Of a DNA stretch of 64,000 bases, positions 47,504 through 55,622 are shown piece after piece (position 1 is the stretch's first letter; the number at the start of each line of letters is the position of its first letter). The notes under the pieces were generated by a model. That model saw nothing but the letters and a program-made list of their open reading frames with translations, was not told where the DNA came from and made no database searches. Both the position numbers and the translations under genes were made by a program. Location of the stretch: the NCBI GenBank assembly GCA_943788345.1, contig CALSPX010000013.1:124001-188000 (forward strand). Direction: 5' to 3'. This stretch comes from Ascidiaceihabitans sp023955215. Its GTDB lineage: Bacteria > Pseudomonadota > Alphaproteobacteria > Rhodobacterales > Rhodobacteraceae.

Positions 47504-48913
47504 TTATTGGTCAGCGAATGTAATTTTCGCTGTACCTCCCTCAGTGGTGATCCAATAAGAAGGATTGGTGCCACTTGTCGCACCTGCTGTTTGTGAGCAG
47601 TCGCTTGAAACGGAGGCGCAGGTTATCACGTCCCGTCCTGTTAGTTGTTGCATTCTGAAGGTGAATGCGGTGTCAGACTGTACCCCAGCGCGCAGAGCAG
47701 CAGCTGTTCCAATGGGGCGTCCATCTACCAAAATCGGACCGTCCGTGGCTGAAACCTGTCGTGCAATACCACGTGTTTGGCTTTGCCATCCTGTATATTG
47801 TGAATACTGTGAGTAACTTTGAAGCAAGTAGCTCCCGACAATTAAAAGCGCTGCGTTGCCTGCCATGCGCCCAGAAAATACGTGTTTGGCCGATAGGATC
47901 TCAACAGCTCGCACAACAGCTATGCCATAGAAAACCCACGCGAAAATGAACGTTCTTGGTGGGATTGTTACGCCGAGTTTTAGGACTTGAAGAGTGATTA
48001 GTGACAACCCAGTAAACAAGCCTGCGTAAATATAGGCGGCTTCGAGTGGTTCATACCGAGTGAGCACAACGGCTGAACCAAAGAACATCATCAGGTGAAA
48101 AATTTGTGCTGGATAGAACTCAAAGCTGGTCTTCGCTAGGAAGCCACTGAAGGTTTCCACTAGTTTAGGGAGGTTTGCGGTTAGCTCTGCTAGGTTGTGC
48201 GCCGGCGTAGCGTCCCGCCAATCGGCCAGTGGAACGCCGAACACGCCATGGACTGACCAATTGATTGTGTAGGTGAGTAGGATGGCAGCGATAAAGCTGG
48301 CCGTAAAAAAGGCCAACAATGCGATCAGTTTTGGGAGCGAACGGTTGTCTTGGCGATAAAGGCAAATGACGAGCAACAACAATGGATAAGTCGTGTAGGC
48401 CATAAAGGTTAGGACGACAAAGATGGGTAGGAGGAGGTTAATACTTCGGTAGGATAACTTGCATGCCAGTAAACTGAATAGTGCCACAAGCGCTAAGCCA
48501 GGCAACAACGTGTTGAACCATAGTGAGATGAGTAAAGCAGAAGGCGACACCAAAATGAGTAACGCTAAAGTGGCTTTGAAAAATGTGAACCCGTTTTGGC
48601 GCATAACGACCGTTGCCGTTGCCGCAGCGAACAATGCCCATAAAGCTTGATAGGCCCCAAAGTTGAGCCAAGCGGGTGTTACTATACTTCGAAGATGCCA
48701 AAGGTAATTAACCCAACGGCCCTCATTCAGGGTTTTCTCCCAGAATAAATCACCTTCGGCAAACAGGGCTGGATAGTCATCATACCGGATCATCGGGTCT
48801 AACAGATTGGGCAAAGACATTGCGCCGATAGCAGCTATGCACAGCAAAAAAACGGCTTTCAAATCAAAGCCCCCTCTCGCCATATTTATTTGAGATAGGC
48901 CGGAAACCGTCAT
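47504..48913 (-). CDS. GtrII-like glucosyltransferase, polytopic membrane protein
   Basis: Last gene of a Gtr-type operon. The 469-residue product has about ten transmembrane helices and a large loop after helix 1 with the acidic signature MIRYDDYPALFAEGDLFWEK, then NEGRWVNYLW. This pattern is shared with membrane glucosyltransferases (Glucos_trans_II) that move glucose from undecaprenyl-phosphate to a surface glycan. The C-terminal soluble part carries two cysteines (TCASVSSDCS). The ATG at 48913 overlaps the methyltransferase TGA (ATGA). Acceptor glycan unknown. Confidence 0.72.
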   Translation of the reverse strand: MTVSGLSQINMARGGFDLKAVFLLCIAAIGAMSLPNLLDPMIRYDDYPALFAEGDLFWEKTLNEGRWVNYLWHLRSIVTPAWLNFGAYQALWALFAAATATVVMRQNGFTFFKATLALLILVSPSALLISLWFNTLLPGLALVALFSLLACKLSYRSINLLLPIFVVLTFMAYTTYPLLLLVICLYRQDNRSLPKLIALLAFFTASFIAAILLTYTINWSVHGVFGVPLADWRDATPAHNLAELTANLPKLVETFSGFLAKTSFEFYPAQIFHLMMFFGSAVVLTRYEPLEAAYIYAGLFTGLSLITLQVLKLGVTIPPRTFIFAWVFYGIAVVRAVEILSAKHVFSGRMAGNAALLIVGSYLLQSYSQYSQYTGWQSQTRGIARQVSATDGPILVDGRPIGTAAALRAGVQSDTAFTFRMQQLTGRDVITCASVSSDCSQTAGATSGTNPSYWITTEGGTAKITFADQ

Positions 48914-49683
48914 GCGATTGCAGAACCTGCAGTTTTGCGCAGACGCAGCGATGCAGCAATAACAGCGGCACGTACTCTTGCGATGTTGGTCACTGCATTG
49001 CGAGGCAAGCGTGTTACAATTGCTTTGCGTAAGCGCCAAGAAAGGCCACCGCCGTCCTTGACGGTCTCGCCCAGAGGCACAGCATATTTCAATACATCAT
49101 CGGAAAGCCCATCTAGGCCGGCTTCATTAACATACAGGATTGAGTTGTAGCGGTACCAAGGTGCTGCGGTGGTGTCACTTTTTATGTGAGGGCGCAGGCA
49201 GTCATATGCGCGATAACCTTTGGCCTCAAATAGGGCCTGCCAGTAGGCCAGAGGTTGCTCATTAATGTGGAATTCGCCCCCTTGCCCTTTTACTGCTGCA
49301 GAGAACAAGACGCGGTCAGACGCGTTTGTAAGGCTATCGACTAGGGTTGTAGCCGCATTTTCAGGCAGATGTTCACCAACTTCAAGGCTTTGGGCCAGAT
49401 CATATCGACGACCCGTGTTCACGGGATTGGTAAGATCTGCGGCGAGAAACTGATTTGTCTGGACTGCCAATTGAGATTGATCAACATAGTCGCCATCTAC
49501 AGCCAGAACATCGGTTGCGCCTGCTTTTTGCCATTCGGCCAACCACACGCCGCGTCCACTGCCTAAATCTATGACGCTTTGGGGGCGTAACATTGGGAAT
49601 AGGGTCGCGATCAACGTCTGTGCGGAGGCATGTGCACTTTGGTTAATGTAATCAAAAAAGGTATCATTGTAGATATGTGTCAT
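48910..49683 (-). CDS. Class I SAM-dependent methyltransferase in the Gtr operon
   Basis: The 257-residue product has the SAM motif VIDLGSGRGVWLAEW near residue 38, then VLAVDGDYVDQ and SLEVGEHLPENAAT, the usual class I arrangement. The target is unknown. Position between gtrA and the glucosyltransferase suggests methylation of the added sugar or of the lipid-linked donor, but this is inference. The gene overlaps gtrA by 4 nt (ATGA) and the next gene by 4 nt. Confidence 0.82.
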   Translation of the reverse strand: MTHIYNDTFFDYINQSAHASAQTLIATLFPMLRPQSVIDLGSGRGVWLAEWQKAGATDVLAVDGDYVDQSQLAVQTNQFLAADLTNPVNTGRRYDLAQSLEVGEHLPENAATTLVDSLTNASDRVLFSAAVKGQGGEFHINEQPLAYWQALFEAKGYRAYDCLRPHIKSDTTAAPWYRYNSILYVNEAGLDGLSDDVLKYAVPLGETVKDGGGLSWRLRKAIVTRLPRNAVTNIARVRAAVIAASLRLRKTAGSAIA

Positions 49684-50069
49684 TGGGTGATCCCGTCAGT
49701 TTTTGGACTTTTTGAAAAGACCCAAAGGGTCATGATAACGTAGTTCTGAATAGGGAGGATAAGTATGACTGCGACTGCAGCTGCCCAGTTCGAAGCGTTA
49801 AGGAACGGCCCGATCTGGCCGGTAATTGCCGCAGCGGTCAAAAAACCCAATCCTGTCATGACGATGAACCGGCCGATCTGGGTTCTGTCATTTATGGGCT
49901 TGTCGAAGGTGTACGCCGCTTGCCCTAAATATTGGGCCAAAATTGCAATGAGGTAGGCCAGAGCGTTTGCCAGCGGTTGATTGATCCCAACCTCTAGCAA
50001 CAGAAGATAACCTGCCACATAAACCAATGCGACCGTGGTGCCGACAAGTGCGAAGCGAGCCAACTGCAT
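49680..50069 (-). CDS. gtrA: GtrA family flippase-like protein
   Basis: Small four-helix membrane protein of 129 residues, with RFALVGTTVALVYVAGYLLLL and the conserved LANALAYLIAILAQYLGQAAYTF pattern. GtrA proteins are thought to flip undecaprenyl-phosphate glucose to the periplasm. It starts at the last base of gtrB (TAATG) and ends overlapping the methyltransferase, so the operon is tightly coupled. Confidence 0.88.
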   Translation of the reverse strand: MQLARFALVGTTVALVYVAGYLLLLEVGINQPLANALAYLIAILAQYLGQAAYTFDKPINDRTQIGRFIVMTGLGFLTAAAITGQIGPFLNASNWAAAVAVILILPIQNYVIMTLWVFSKSPKTDGITQ

Positions 50070-51019
50070 TAGGCTGTCAACTTGGCCGCAATAGGGGCGT
50101 TACTGCGTAGCTCTTCACTTACAAAGTAAAGCGGTCGCTTCTTTGCCTCGATGTAGAGGCGGCCAACATATTCGCCTAAGATCCCAAGGGTCAAAAGCTG
50201 CACGCCCGAGAAGAAGGCAACAGCGAGCACAACAGAGGCCCAGCCAGGGGCCGTTTGAAACAAGATCAGAGAACGGAAAACATACACAGCCATCAGTGCC
50301 GCAATGAACAGGCTTACGAAAGACAATCGCGTAGCCAACTTTAACGGTTTGGTGGAAAAGGCTGTCATTGCGTCGATTGAAAAGCGGATCATCTTGCGCA
50401 GTGGGTACTTTGTTTCGCCTGTCTCGCGTGGGGCGCGGACATACTCGATGCCAACTTGTTTGAAGCCTGCCCAAGCGAACATACCTCGAATGAAGCGCGC
50501 GCGTTCTGGCATTTCCAAAACCGCGTCCAATGTCTTGCGATTTACTAATCGAAAATCGCCAGTATCACGTGGGATACTAATGTCAGAAAGCGCATTTAAA
50601 ACACGATAGAAAAGATGTGCCGTTGCGCGTTTGAAAATAGTTTCGCCTTGACGTTCAATGCGACGGCCATAGACAACGTCAAATCCACGATCCATCATGA
50701 ACATCATATCTGTCATCAGCTCAGGTGGATCTTGTAAGTCGGCGCCGATCATCATGATCCGTTCACCTTTGGCGGCTTTTAAACCTGCTGTGAGGGCGAT
50801 TTGGTGACCACGATTGGCCGACAACTTGATACCTACAACCTGCGCGGATGTTTTACAGGCGGTTTCGATTTCACGCCACGTGCCATCAGAAGACCCATCG
50901 TCGACCAGAATGATCTCTGCCTGTTGCTTCCATTTCGCAGTGATCAAGGACAGCCGTGTGGCAAGCGCATCAATGCCGTCTTCCTCGTTCATGCAGGGGA
51001 CTACAATTGACAGATACAT
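50069..51019 (-). CDS. gtrB: Polyprenyl-phosphate glycosyltransferase, GtrB type (GT2)
   Basis: Transfers glucose (or a similar sugar) from UDP-sugar to undecaprenyl phosphate. The 316-residue product starts MYLSIVVPCMNEEDGIDALA, with the GT2 motifs VDDGSSDGT, GADLQDPPE and the QLQMDGF-equivalent region. The two C-terminal transmembrane helices (LSFVSLFIAALMAVYVFRSLI and SVVLAVAFFSGVQLLTLGILGEYVGRLY) are typical of GtrB/DPM1 proteins. I chose the ATG at 51019, since upstream in-frame sequence is not conserved. It is the first gene of the four-gene operon. Confidence 0.9.
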   Translation of the reverse strand: MYLSIVVPCMNEEDGIDALATRLSLITAKWKQQAEIILVDDGSSDGTWREIETACKTSAQVVGIKLSANRGHQIALTAGLKAAKGERIMMIGADLQDPPELMTDMMFMMDRGFDVVYGRRIERQGETIFKRATAHLFYRVLNALSDISIPRDTGDFRLVNRKTLDAVLEMPERARFIRGMFAWAGFKQVGIEYVRAPRETGETKYPLRKMIRFSIDAMTAFSTKPLKLATRLSFVSLFIAALMAVYVFRSLILFQTAPGWASVVLAVAFFSGVQLLTLGILGEYVGRLYIEAKKRPLYFVSEELRSNAPIAAKLTA

Positions 51020-51713
51020 TTGGTCATTCCTTCTCAAGCTATTCAACTCAGAAATGATGGGCCTTTGAGGCGGAAATGAGGCCAAGATTTGGTGATATCG
51101 AGAAACGCATTGTTTTGCTGCTGGAGACAATGGGCCCAGTTTTGGCTGGACGCGAATATTGAAAAGTTCAGAGATTATACTATTCGTGAGAACTGCACTG
51201 TCGTTCGATGAACGTTTTGAACTGGTACTTCTGCCCTTAATTCGTTGCGAGTTAGGGGCTCAGAACACTTCACCCCAAGAAGGGCGTTAAATCTATCCGT
51301 TGGAGAGGGTTGGCTGGGATGGTAGGACAGCTTGATTGCGTTGACCTCCAACGCTTTCCGTTCAACTCGGAGATGTCTGTGGCCTTTTATACGGCCTGAC
51401 GGGGGCGGCCGTTGCGTGTTTGTGAGGGCCACAGCGTCTCTTCCCAGCGGGGAGCTGAAGTTCCTCTGGCATCGCTGCCGGGACACCACCCTAGCACCTC
51501 AAACACCAGCCAAGCGATTTGAGCCTTATTCCAACCGCCTGGCTAGGGGTAAATTATAGGTAAAATTCAGAGTTGACCCACTTTCAACAGTCCTTTCTTG
51601 ACGTTCCAAAATAAAACAGACACAAATTTGAGATGGAAATTTGCTGGACCGATAATGGGAGGGTCACCTTTTTAACGACCCGCCGGTGTAAAATGACTTT
51701 CTGGGAGGATATC
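51020..51713. other. Gene-free region between gtrB and aglE
   Basis: About 690 bp. It holds the left direct repeat, then a GC-rich stretch of about 250 bp (51331-51590) with inverted-repeat-like segments and no credible gene, and the probable aglE promoter in the final 120 bp. Confidence 0.45.
51302..51327. repeat. tRNA 3'-end-like direct repeat, left copy
   Basis: GGAGAG-GGTTGGCTGGGATGGTAGGA. The second copy is at 60557-60582, same orientation, with one mismatch in 26. On the minus strand it reads TCCTACCATCCCAGCCA, which looks like the T-arm 3' side, acceptor strand and CCA of a tRNA (Gln-like). The rest of the tRNA is absent. It may be an attachment-site scar. Confidence 0.6.
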
Positions 51714-53052
51714 ATGTCATATAAATCTAAACTTCTTGGGGCTACGCTTTTGACAGCGTCTGGCGCTTTCGCAACTGGTGCATATGCTGATGTGTGTGAC
51801 ACACCATCCGCATTGGCTGATCTGGGGAACTTCGCTGGCGAAACAGTGACCGTTGCTGGTTCTTGGCAGGGTAAAGACGAAGAGAACGTCGTTGCGGTTA
51901 TGGATTGCTTCGCGAAAGCAACTGGCGCGACTATTAAGTACTCCGGTTCTGCTGACTTCACATCCTTGATCGTTGCTGATCTGGAATCCGGCAACGCGCC
52001 AAACATCGCTGTATTCCCACAGCCAGGTCTTGCAGCTGATATGGCCGCAGAAGGCCACTCTCGTTGCCTTGGGTGACGACAAAGCTGCTTGGATGAACGA
52101 AAACTACGGTGCTGGTTCTTCTTGGTCCGCTTTGGGCACATATGCTGGTCCTGACGGCGCAAACGCGTTCTACGGTTTTGCATACAAAATGGACGTCAAA
52201 TCTTTGGTTTGGTATTCCCCTGAAGGTTTCGAAGACAACGGCTATGAAATTCCATCATCCATGGAAGAGCTGATCGCTTTGTCTGACCAAATGGTTGCTG
52301 ACGGTAACACTCCTTGGTGTATCGGCATCGAATCTGGTGGTGCAACTGGTTGGACATCCACCGACTGGATGGAAGATCTGATGCTGCGTACCGCTTCTCC
52401 TGAAGCATACGACCAGTGGGTTTCCAACGAGCTGCCATTCAACAGCCCAGAAGTGCTTAACGCGATGGAAGTCTTCGGTTCATTCTCTCGCAATGACGAC
52501 TACGTTGCTGGTGGTTCCGCTGCTGTTGCAACAACATTCTTTGGCGACGCGCCAAAGGGTCTGTTCACTTCACCAGCATCTTGCATGATGCACCGTCAGG
52601 CGTCTTTCATCCCCGCATTCTTCCCACAAGAAGGTGCAGAAGTTGAAAACGGTGAAGCAGACTTCTTCTACTTCCCACCATACGCGTCTGCTGAACTTGG
52701 TAATCCAGTTTTGGGTGCGGGTACACTTTGGACAATGACAAAAGAATCCGAAGCAACTCGCGCATTCTTTGACTTCCTGACAGAAGCTTCTGCTCACGAA
52801 TCATACATGGGTCTTGGCGGCTTCTTGACTGCGCACAAGGGTGTTGAGGCATCTGCATACGCAACTGACGCGCTGCGCAAGCAGGGTGAAATCCTTGCAA
52901 ATGCAACAACATTCCGTTTTGACGCATCTGATCTGATGCCAGGTGCTATTGGTGCCGGTGCATTCTGGACAGAAATGACTGCCTTCGCGAACGGTCAAGA
53001 TGCGCAAACAACGGGTGACAACATCCAAGGTGCATGGGACGCTATTAAGTAA
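51714..53052 (+). pseudogene. aglE: Alpha-glucoside ABC transporter substrate-binding protein, with a one-base frameshift
   Basis: Periplasmic binding protein for alpha-glucosides. The ATG at 51714 has GGGAGG upstream and begins a signal peptide (KLLGATLLTASGAFATGAYA). The SBP1 fold follows (ETVTVAGSWQGKDEENVVAV, AVFPQPGLAADMAAEGH). After GCCAC near 52055-52060 the frame changes. The second part (LVALGDDKAAWMNENYG to NIQGAWDAIK) is in the next frame, and the conserved DDKAAWM-NYGAG, STDWMED and FPQEGAEVENGEADFFYFP follow. Dropping one base (T52060) gives a 445-residue protein of usual length. A sequencing error is likely, but a real inactivation would abolish uptake. Confidence 0.87.
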
Positions 53053-53074
53053 GCGTTTCTACCTTTAAGTACTG

Positions 53075-53106
53075 AACGGGGCGCGACAAACCAGTCTCGC
53101 CCCGTT
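53075..53106 (+). terminator. Stable hairpin between aglE and aglF
   Basis: AACGGGGCGCGAC (53075-53087) / GTCTCGCCCCGTT (53094-53106), 12 of 13 pairs with a six-base loop and TTGATTTT after it. It is likely a partial terminator or mRNA-protecting hairpin that keeps binding-protein expression above that of the permeases. Confidence 0.75.
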
Positions 53107-53141
53107 TGATTTTCCTCTCCTCAATCGTCAGGCTGTCTGAA

Positions 53142-54395
53142 ATGCGATCTTCATTCCCACTTATTGCCGGAAATGGCTTAGCTATTGCCCTGACAGTCGT
53201 CATAGTATTGCCCGTAATCGCGGTGCTTGCTTTTGCCGGCACAGCTCCGCTTGATGACTTCACCGCGAATATGGGGCTTGCGCTCCATGACCGGTTTGAA
53301 TGGAGCGTCGAGCGTCTCGTCACTGAAGAGCGATTTGCCAAAATGGGTTTTGCCCTGCGGTCTGTCATCATCGCGGTTGGCGTTTCTTTTTTGTATTTCT
53401 GGCTGACCAACTGGCTGAATATGGGCCTGGCCCGCTATCGGTTCAAAGAATCCGAGGGTCGCCAGTCCATCATCGTCGAATCCATCCAACCATGGATATT
53501 CATTGGCCCAACAATCGTTTTGCTGTTGCTGTTCCTGCTGGTGCCTGCGTTTTTGACACTAAAGCTCTCTTTCCAAGAGGCGAGTGGCACTCTGTCCCTG
53601 CGCAACTATGCGTTCTTGTGGGACCCTGCAGCGCTTGGCTATGAACAGTTTCGCTTGGCCATTCGTAACAGTTTGATGTGGCTTGTTCTGGTGCCGTCGA
53701 TCTGTATCTGCTTTGGCCTGTTGATCGCCGTGCTTGCAGACTCTGTGCGCTGGGGCGTTGTCGCGAAAACATTCATCTTTGTGCCACTTGCGATTTCTTT
53801 CGTGGGCGCTGCTATCATCTGGCGTAACATCTTCGCTGGTGGCGGTGTGCAGCCTCAAGAGGCCATCAACGGCCTGACGCCATCCTACCAAATCGGGCTG
53901 CTTAAGGCGATGTTGGGGCACGGCGCTGAGAACAACGAACCGCTCTATAACATCAAATTCTGGGGCAACTTCTTTTTGATGTGGATTCTCGTCTGGGTGC
54001 AGACAGGTTTTGCGATGGTGATCTTTTCCGCCGCCCTTCGTGGCATTCCAGAAGACACGATTGAGGCCGCGACAATCGATGGTGCAAACCCGTTCCAGAT
54101 GTTTTTCCGGATCAAACTGCCGCAGATTTTTTCCACGGTCATCGTGGTTTGGACGACGTTGGTTATCCTTGTCTTGAAAGTGTTTGATATTCCTTATGCG
54201 CTACTTGCCAATGACGACGACAAACTGCTTTTGGCGACGATGATGGAAAAAGCGCGGACCAACTGGTCCATCGGTGGCGATAACGTCGACAACCTATTCG
54301 CGGCGATTGCCATCATGCTGATGGCGACGGTTATTCCCAATATGGTCTTTAACGGCTGGCGCTTGCGCCGAGAACAGAAAGGGATGCAATCATGA
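53142..54395 (+). CDS. aglF: Alpha-glucoside ABC transporter permease AglF
   Basis: Inner-membrane channel subunit of the Agl importer. The 417-residue product has an N-terminal extension with two helices (AIALTVVIVLPVIAVLAF and SVIIAVGVSFLYFWLTNWL) before the usual six-helix MalF-like core. The permease EAA motif lies in EDTIEAATIDGANPFQMFF. I chose the ATG at 53142; a TTG at 53106 is in frame. It overlaps aglG by four bases. At 417 residues it is longer than typical permeases of about 300. Confidence 0.9.
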   Translation: MRSSFPLIAGNGLAIALTVVIVLPVIAVLAFAGTAPLDDFTANMGLALHDRFEWSVERLVTEERFAKMGFALRSVIIAVGVSFLYFWLTNWLNMGLARYRFKESEGRQSIIVESIQPWIFIGPTIVLLLLFLLVPAFLTLKLSFQEASGTLSLRNYAFLWDPAALGYEQFRLAIRNSLMWLVLVPSICICFGLLIAVLADSVRWGVVAKTFIFVPLAISFVGAAIIWRNIFAGGGVQPQEAINGLTPSYQIGLLKAMLGHGAENNEPLYNIKFWGNFFLMWILVWVQTGFAMVIFSAALRGIPEDTIEAATIDGANPFQMFFRIKLPQIFSTVIVVWTTLVILVLKVFDIPYALLANDDDKLLLATMMEKARTNWSIGGDNVDNLFAAIAIMLMATVIPNMVFNGWRLRREQKGMQS

Positions 54396-55618
54396 TCTCA
54401 CGTAGCTTACGCCATGTGGTATTGGCGCTAATCGTCTTCATCTGGGTTGTCCCATTTGTAGCGCTGGTGACCACATCCCTTCGATCTGAAACCGCGTCCA
54501 AGACGTCCGGCTTCTGGACAGCTTTTACGCCGACCGAACTCGGCCACCGCTTTGGCACGCATGATCGTGACCAGACGGAGCCGTTTGTCGTAATGACCGG
54601 CAACATCTTTGAACGTTTGAACGCGAGCAAAGACAACTATAAAGTCACGGGTGATGTGCAGTCCATAATGCTGACAGGCCGCGAGCCTGATCCGGAAAAT
54701 CCAGGAAAGACAAAACTGGTGCGCCGTTTGATTGCTGCTGGCGAAGTCATGAACGTGCGCGATGGTGAATTGGTTTTCCAAACTAATGGCGATTTCACTT
54801 GGACCTTCGCCGAAGCAACTGCGCCGAAGCCAAAAAACCTCGATGTTTATATCAACCAAGACCCTGTCTTTAGCGCAGATGCCTATATGGAGGTTTTGTT
54901 TGATAACAAGAACGTGCCAAACGCGTTGATTTCGTCGTTCATCGTGACCATTCCAGCCACGATCATTCCGATCACAATCGCGGCGTTCGCGGCCTATGCA
55001 TTCTCATGGATGCGTTTCCCGGGGCGTGACTGGTTGTTCGTGATTGTTGTGTCACTGATGGTCATTCCGACGCAGCTGGCGTTCCTTCCAGTCTTGCAGG
55101 GCTTCAGTGGTATCGCATCCTGGGCCACAGCATTAAATTCATGGCTGACGGATTGCGAGGCGACGGATACATGCCGCGTGGCGTCGAAATCATTCGCAAG
55201 CCTGTGGATCACGCACACCGCCTTTGGTTTGCCGCTGGCGATCTATTTGCTGCGTAACTACATCGTCGCCTTGCCGCGCGAGCTGTTGGAAAGCGCACGT
55301 ATCGACGGCGCGAACCACTTGCAGATTTTTGTGCGCATCATTGTGCCGCTGTCTGTGCCTGCTTTGGCTTCCTTTGGCATCTTCCAGTTTCTTTGGGTTT
55401 GGAATGACCTGCTTGTCGCGCTTTATATCGGGCCAGGCGACGCCGAAGATCTCGTATTCCCCATCCGCCTGCAAAAGCAACTTGGGACGTTCAAGGATCA
55501 GCTGCACTTGCTGAACGCATCTGCCGTTATTTCGATGATCGTGCCTGTGGTCGTGTTCTTGTCCATGCAGCGCTATTTCATCCGCGGCCTTTTGGCTGGT
55601 TCGGTTAAAGGTGGGTGA
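54392..55618 (+). CDS. aglG: Alpha-glucoside ABC transporter permease AglG
   Basis: Second channel subunit, MalG-like, 408 residues. After helix 1 (VVLALIVFIWVVPFVALVTTS) comes a periplasmic insert of about 130 residues, rich in acidic and charged stretches (TGNIFERLNASKDNYKVTGD). The usual core follows, with EAA motif LPRELLESARIDGANHLQIF. An internal loop carries two cysteines (TDCEATDTC). The ATGA overlap with aglF and the 4-nt gap to aglA show tight operon structure. Confidence 0.9.
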   Translation: MISRSLRHVVLALIVFIWVVPFVALVTTSLRSETASKTSGFWTAFTPTELGHRFGTHDRDQTEPFVVMTGNIFERLNASKDNYKVTGDVQSIMLTGREPDPENPGKTKLVRRLIAAGEVMNVRDGELVFQTNGDFTWTFAEATAPKPKNLDVYINQDPVFSADAYMEVLFDNKNVPNALISSFIVTIPATIIPITIAAFAAYAFSWMRFPGRDWLFVIVVSLMVIPTQLAFLPVLQGFSGIASWATALNSWLTDCEATDTCRVASKSFASLWITHTAFGLPLAIYLLRNYIVALPRELLESARIDGANHLQIFVRIIVPLSVPALASFGIFQFLWVWNDLLVALYIGPGDAEDLVFPIRLQKQLGTFKDQLHLLNASAVISMIVPVVVFLSMQRYFIRGLLAGSVKGG

Positions 55619-55622
55619 TCGT

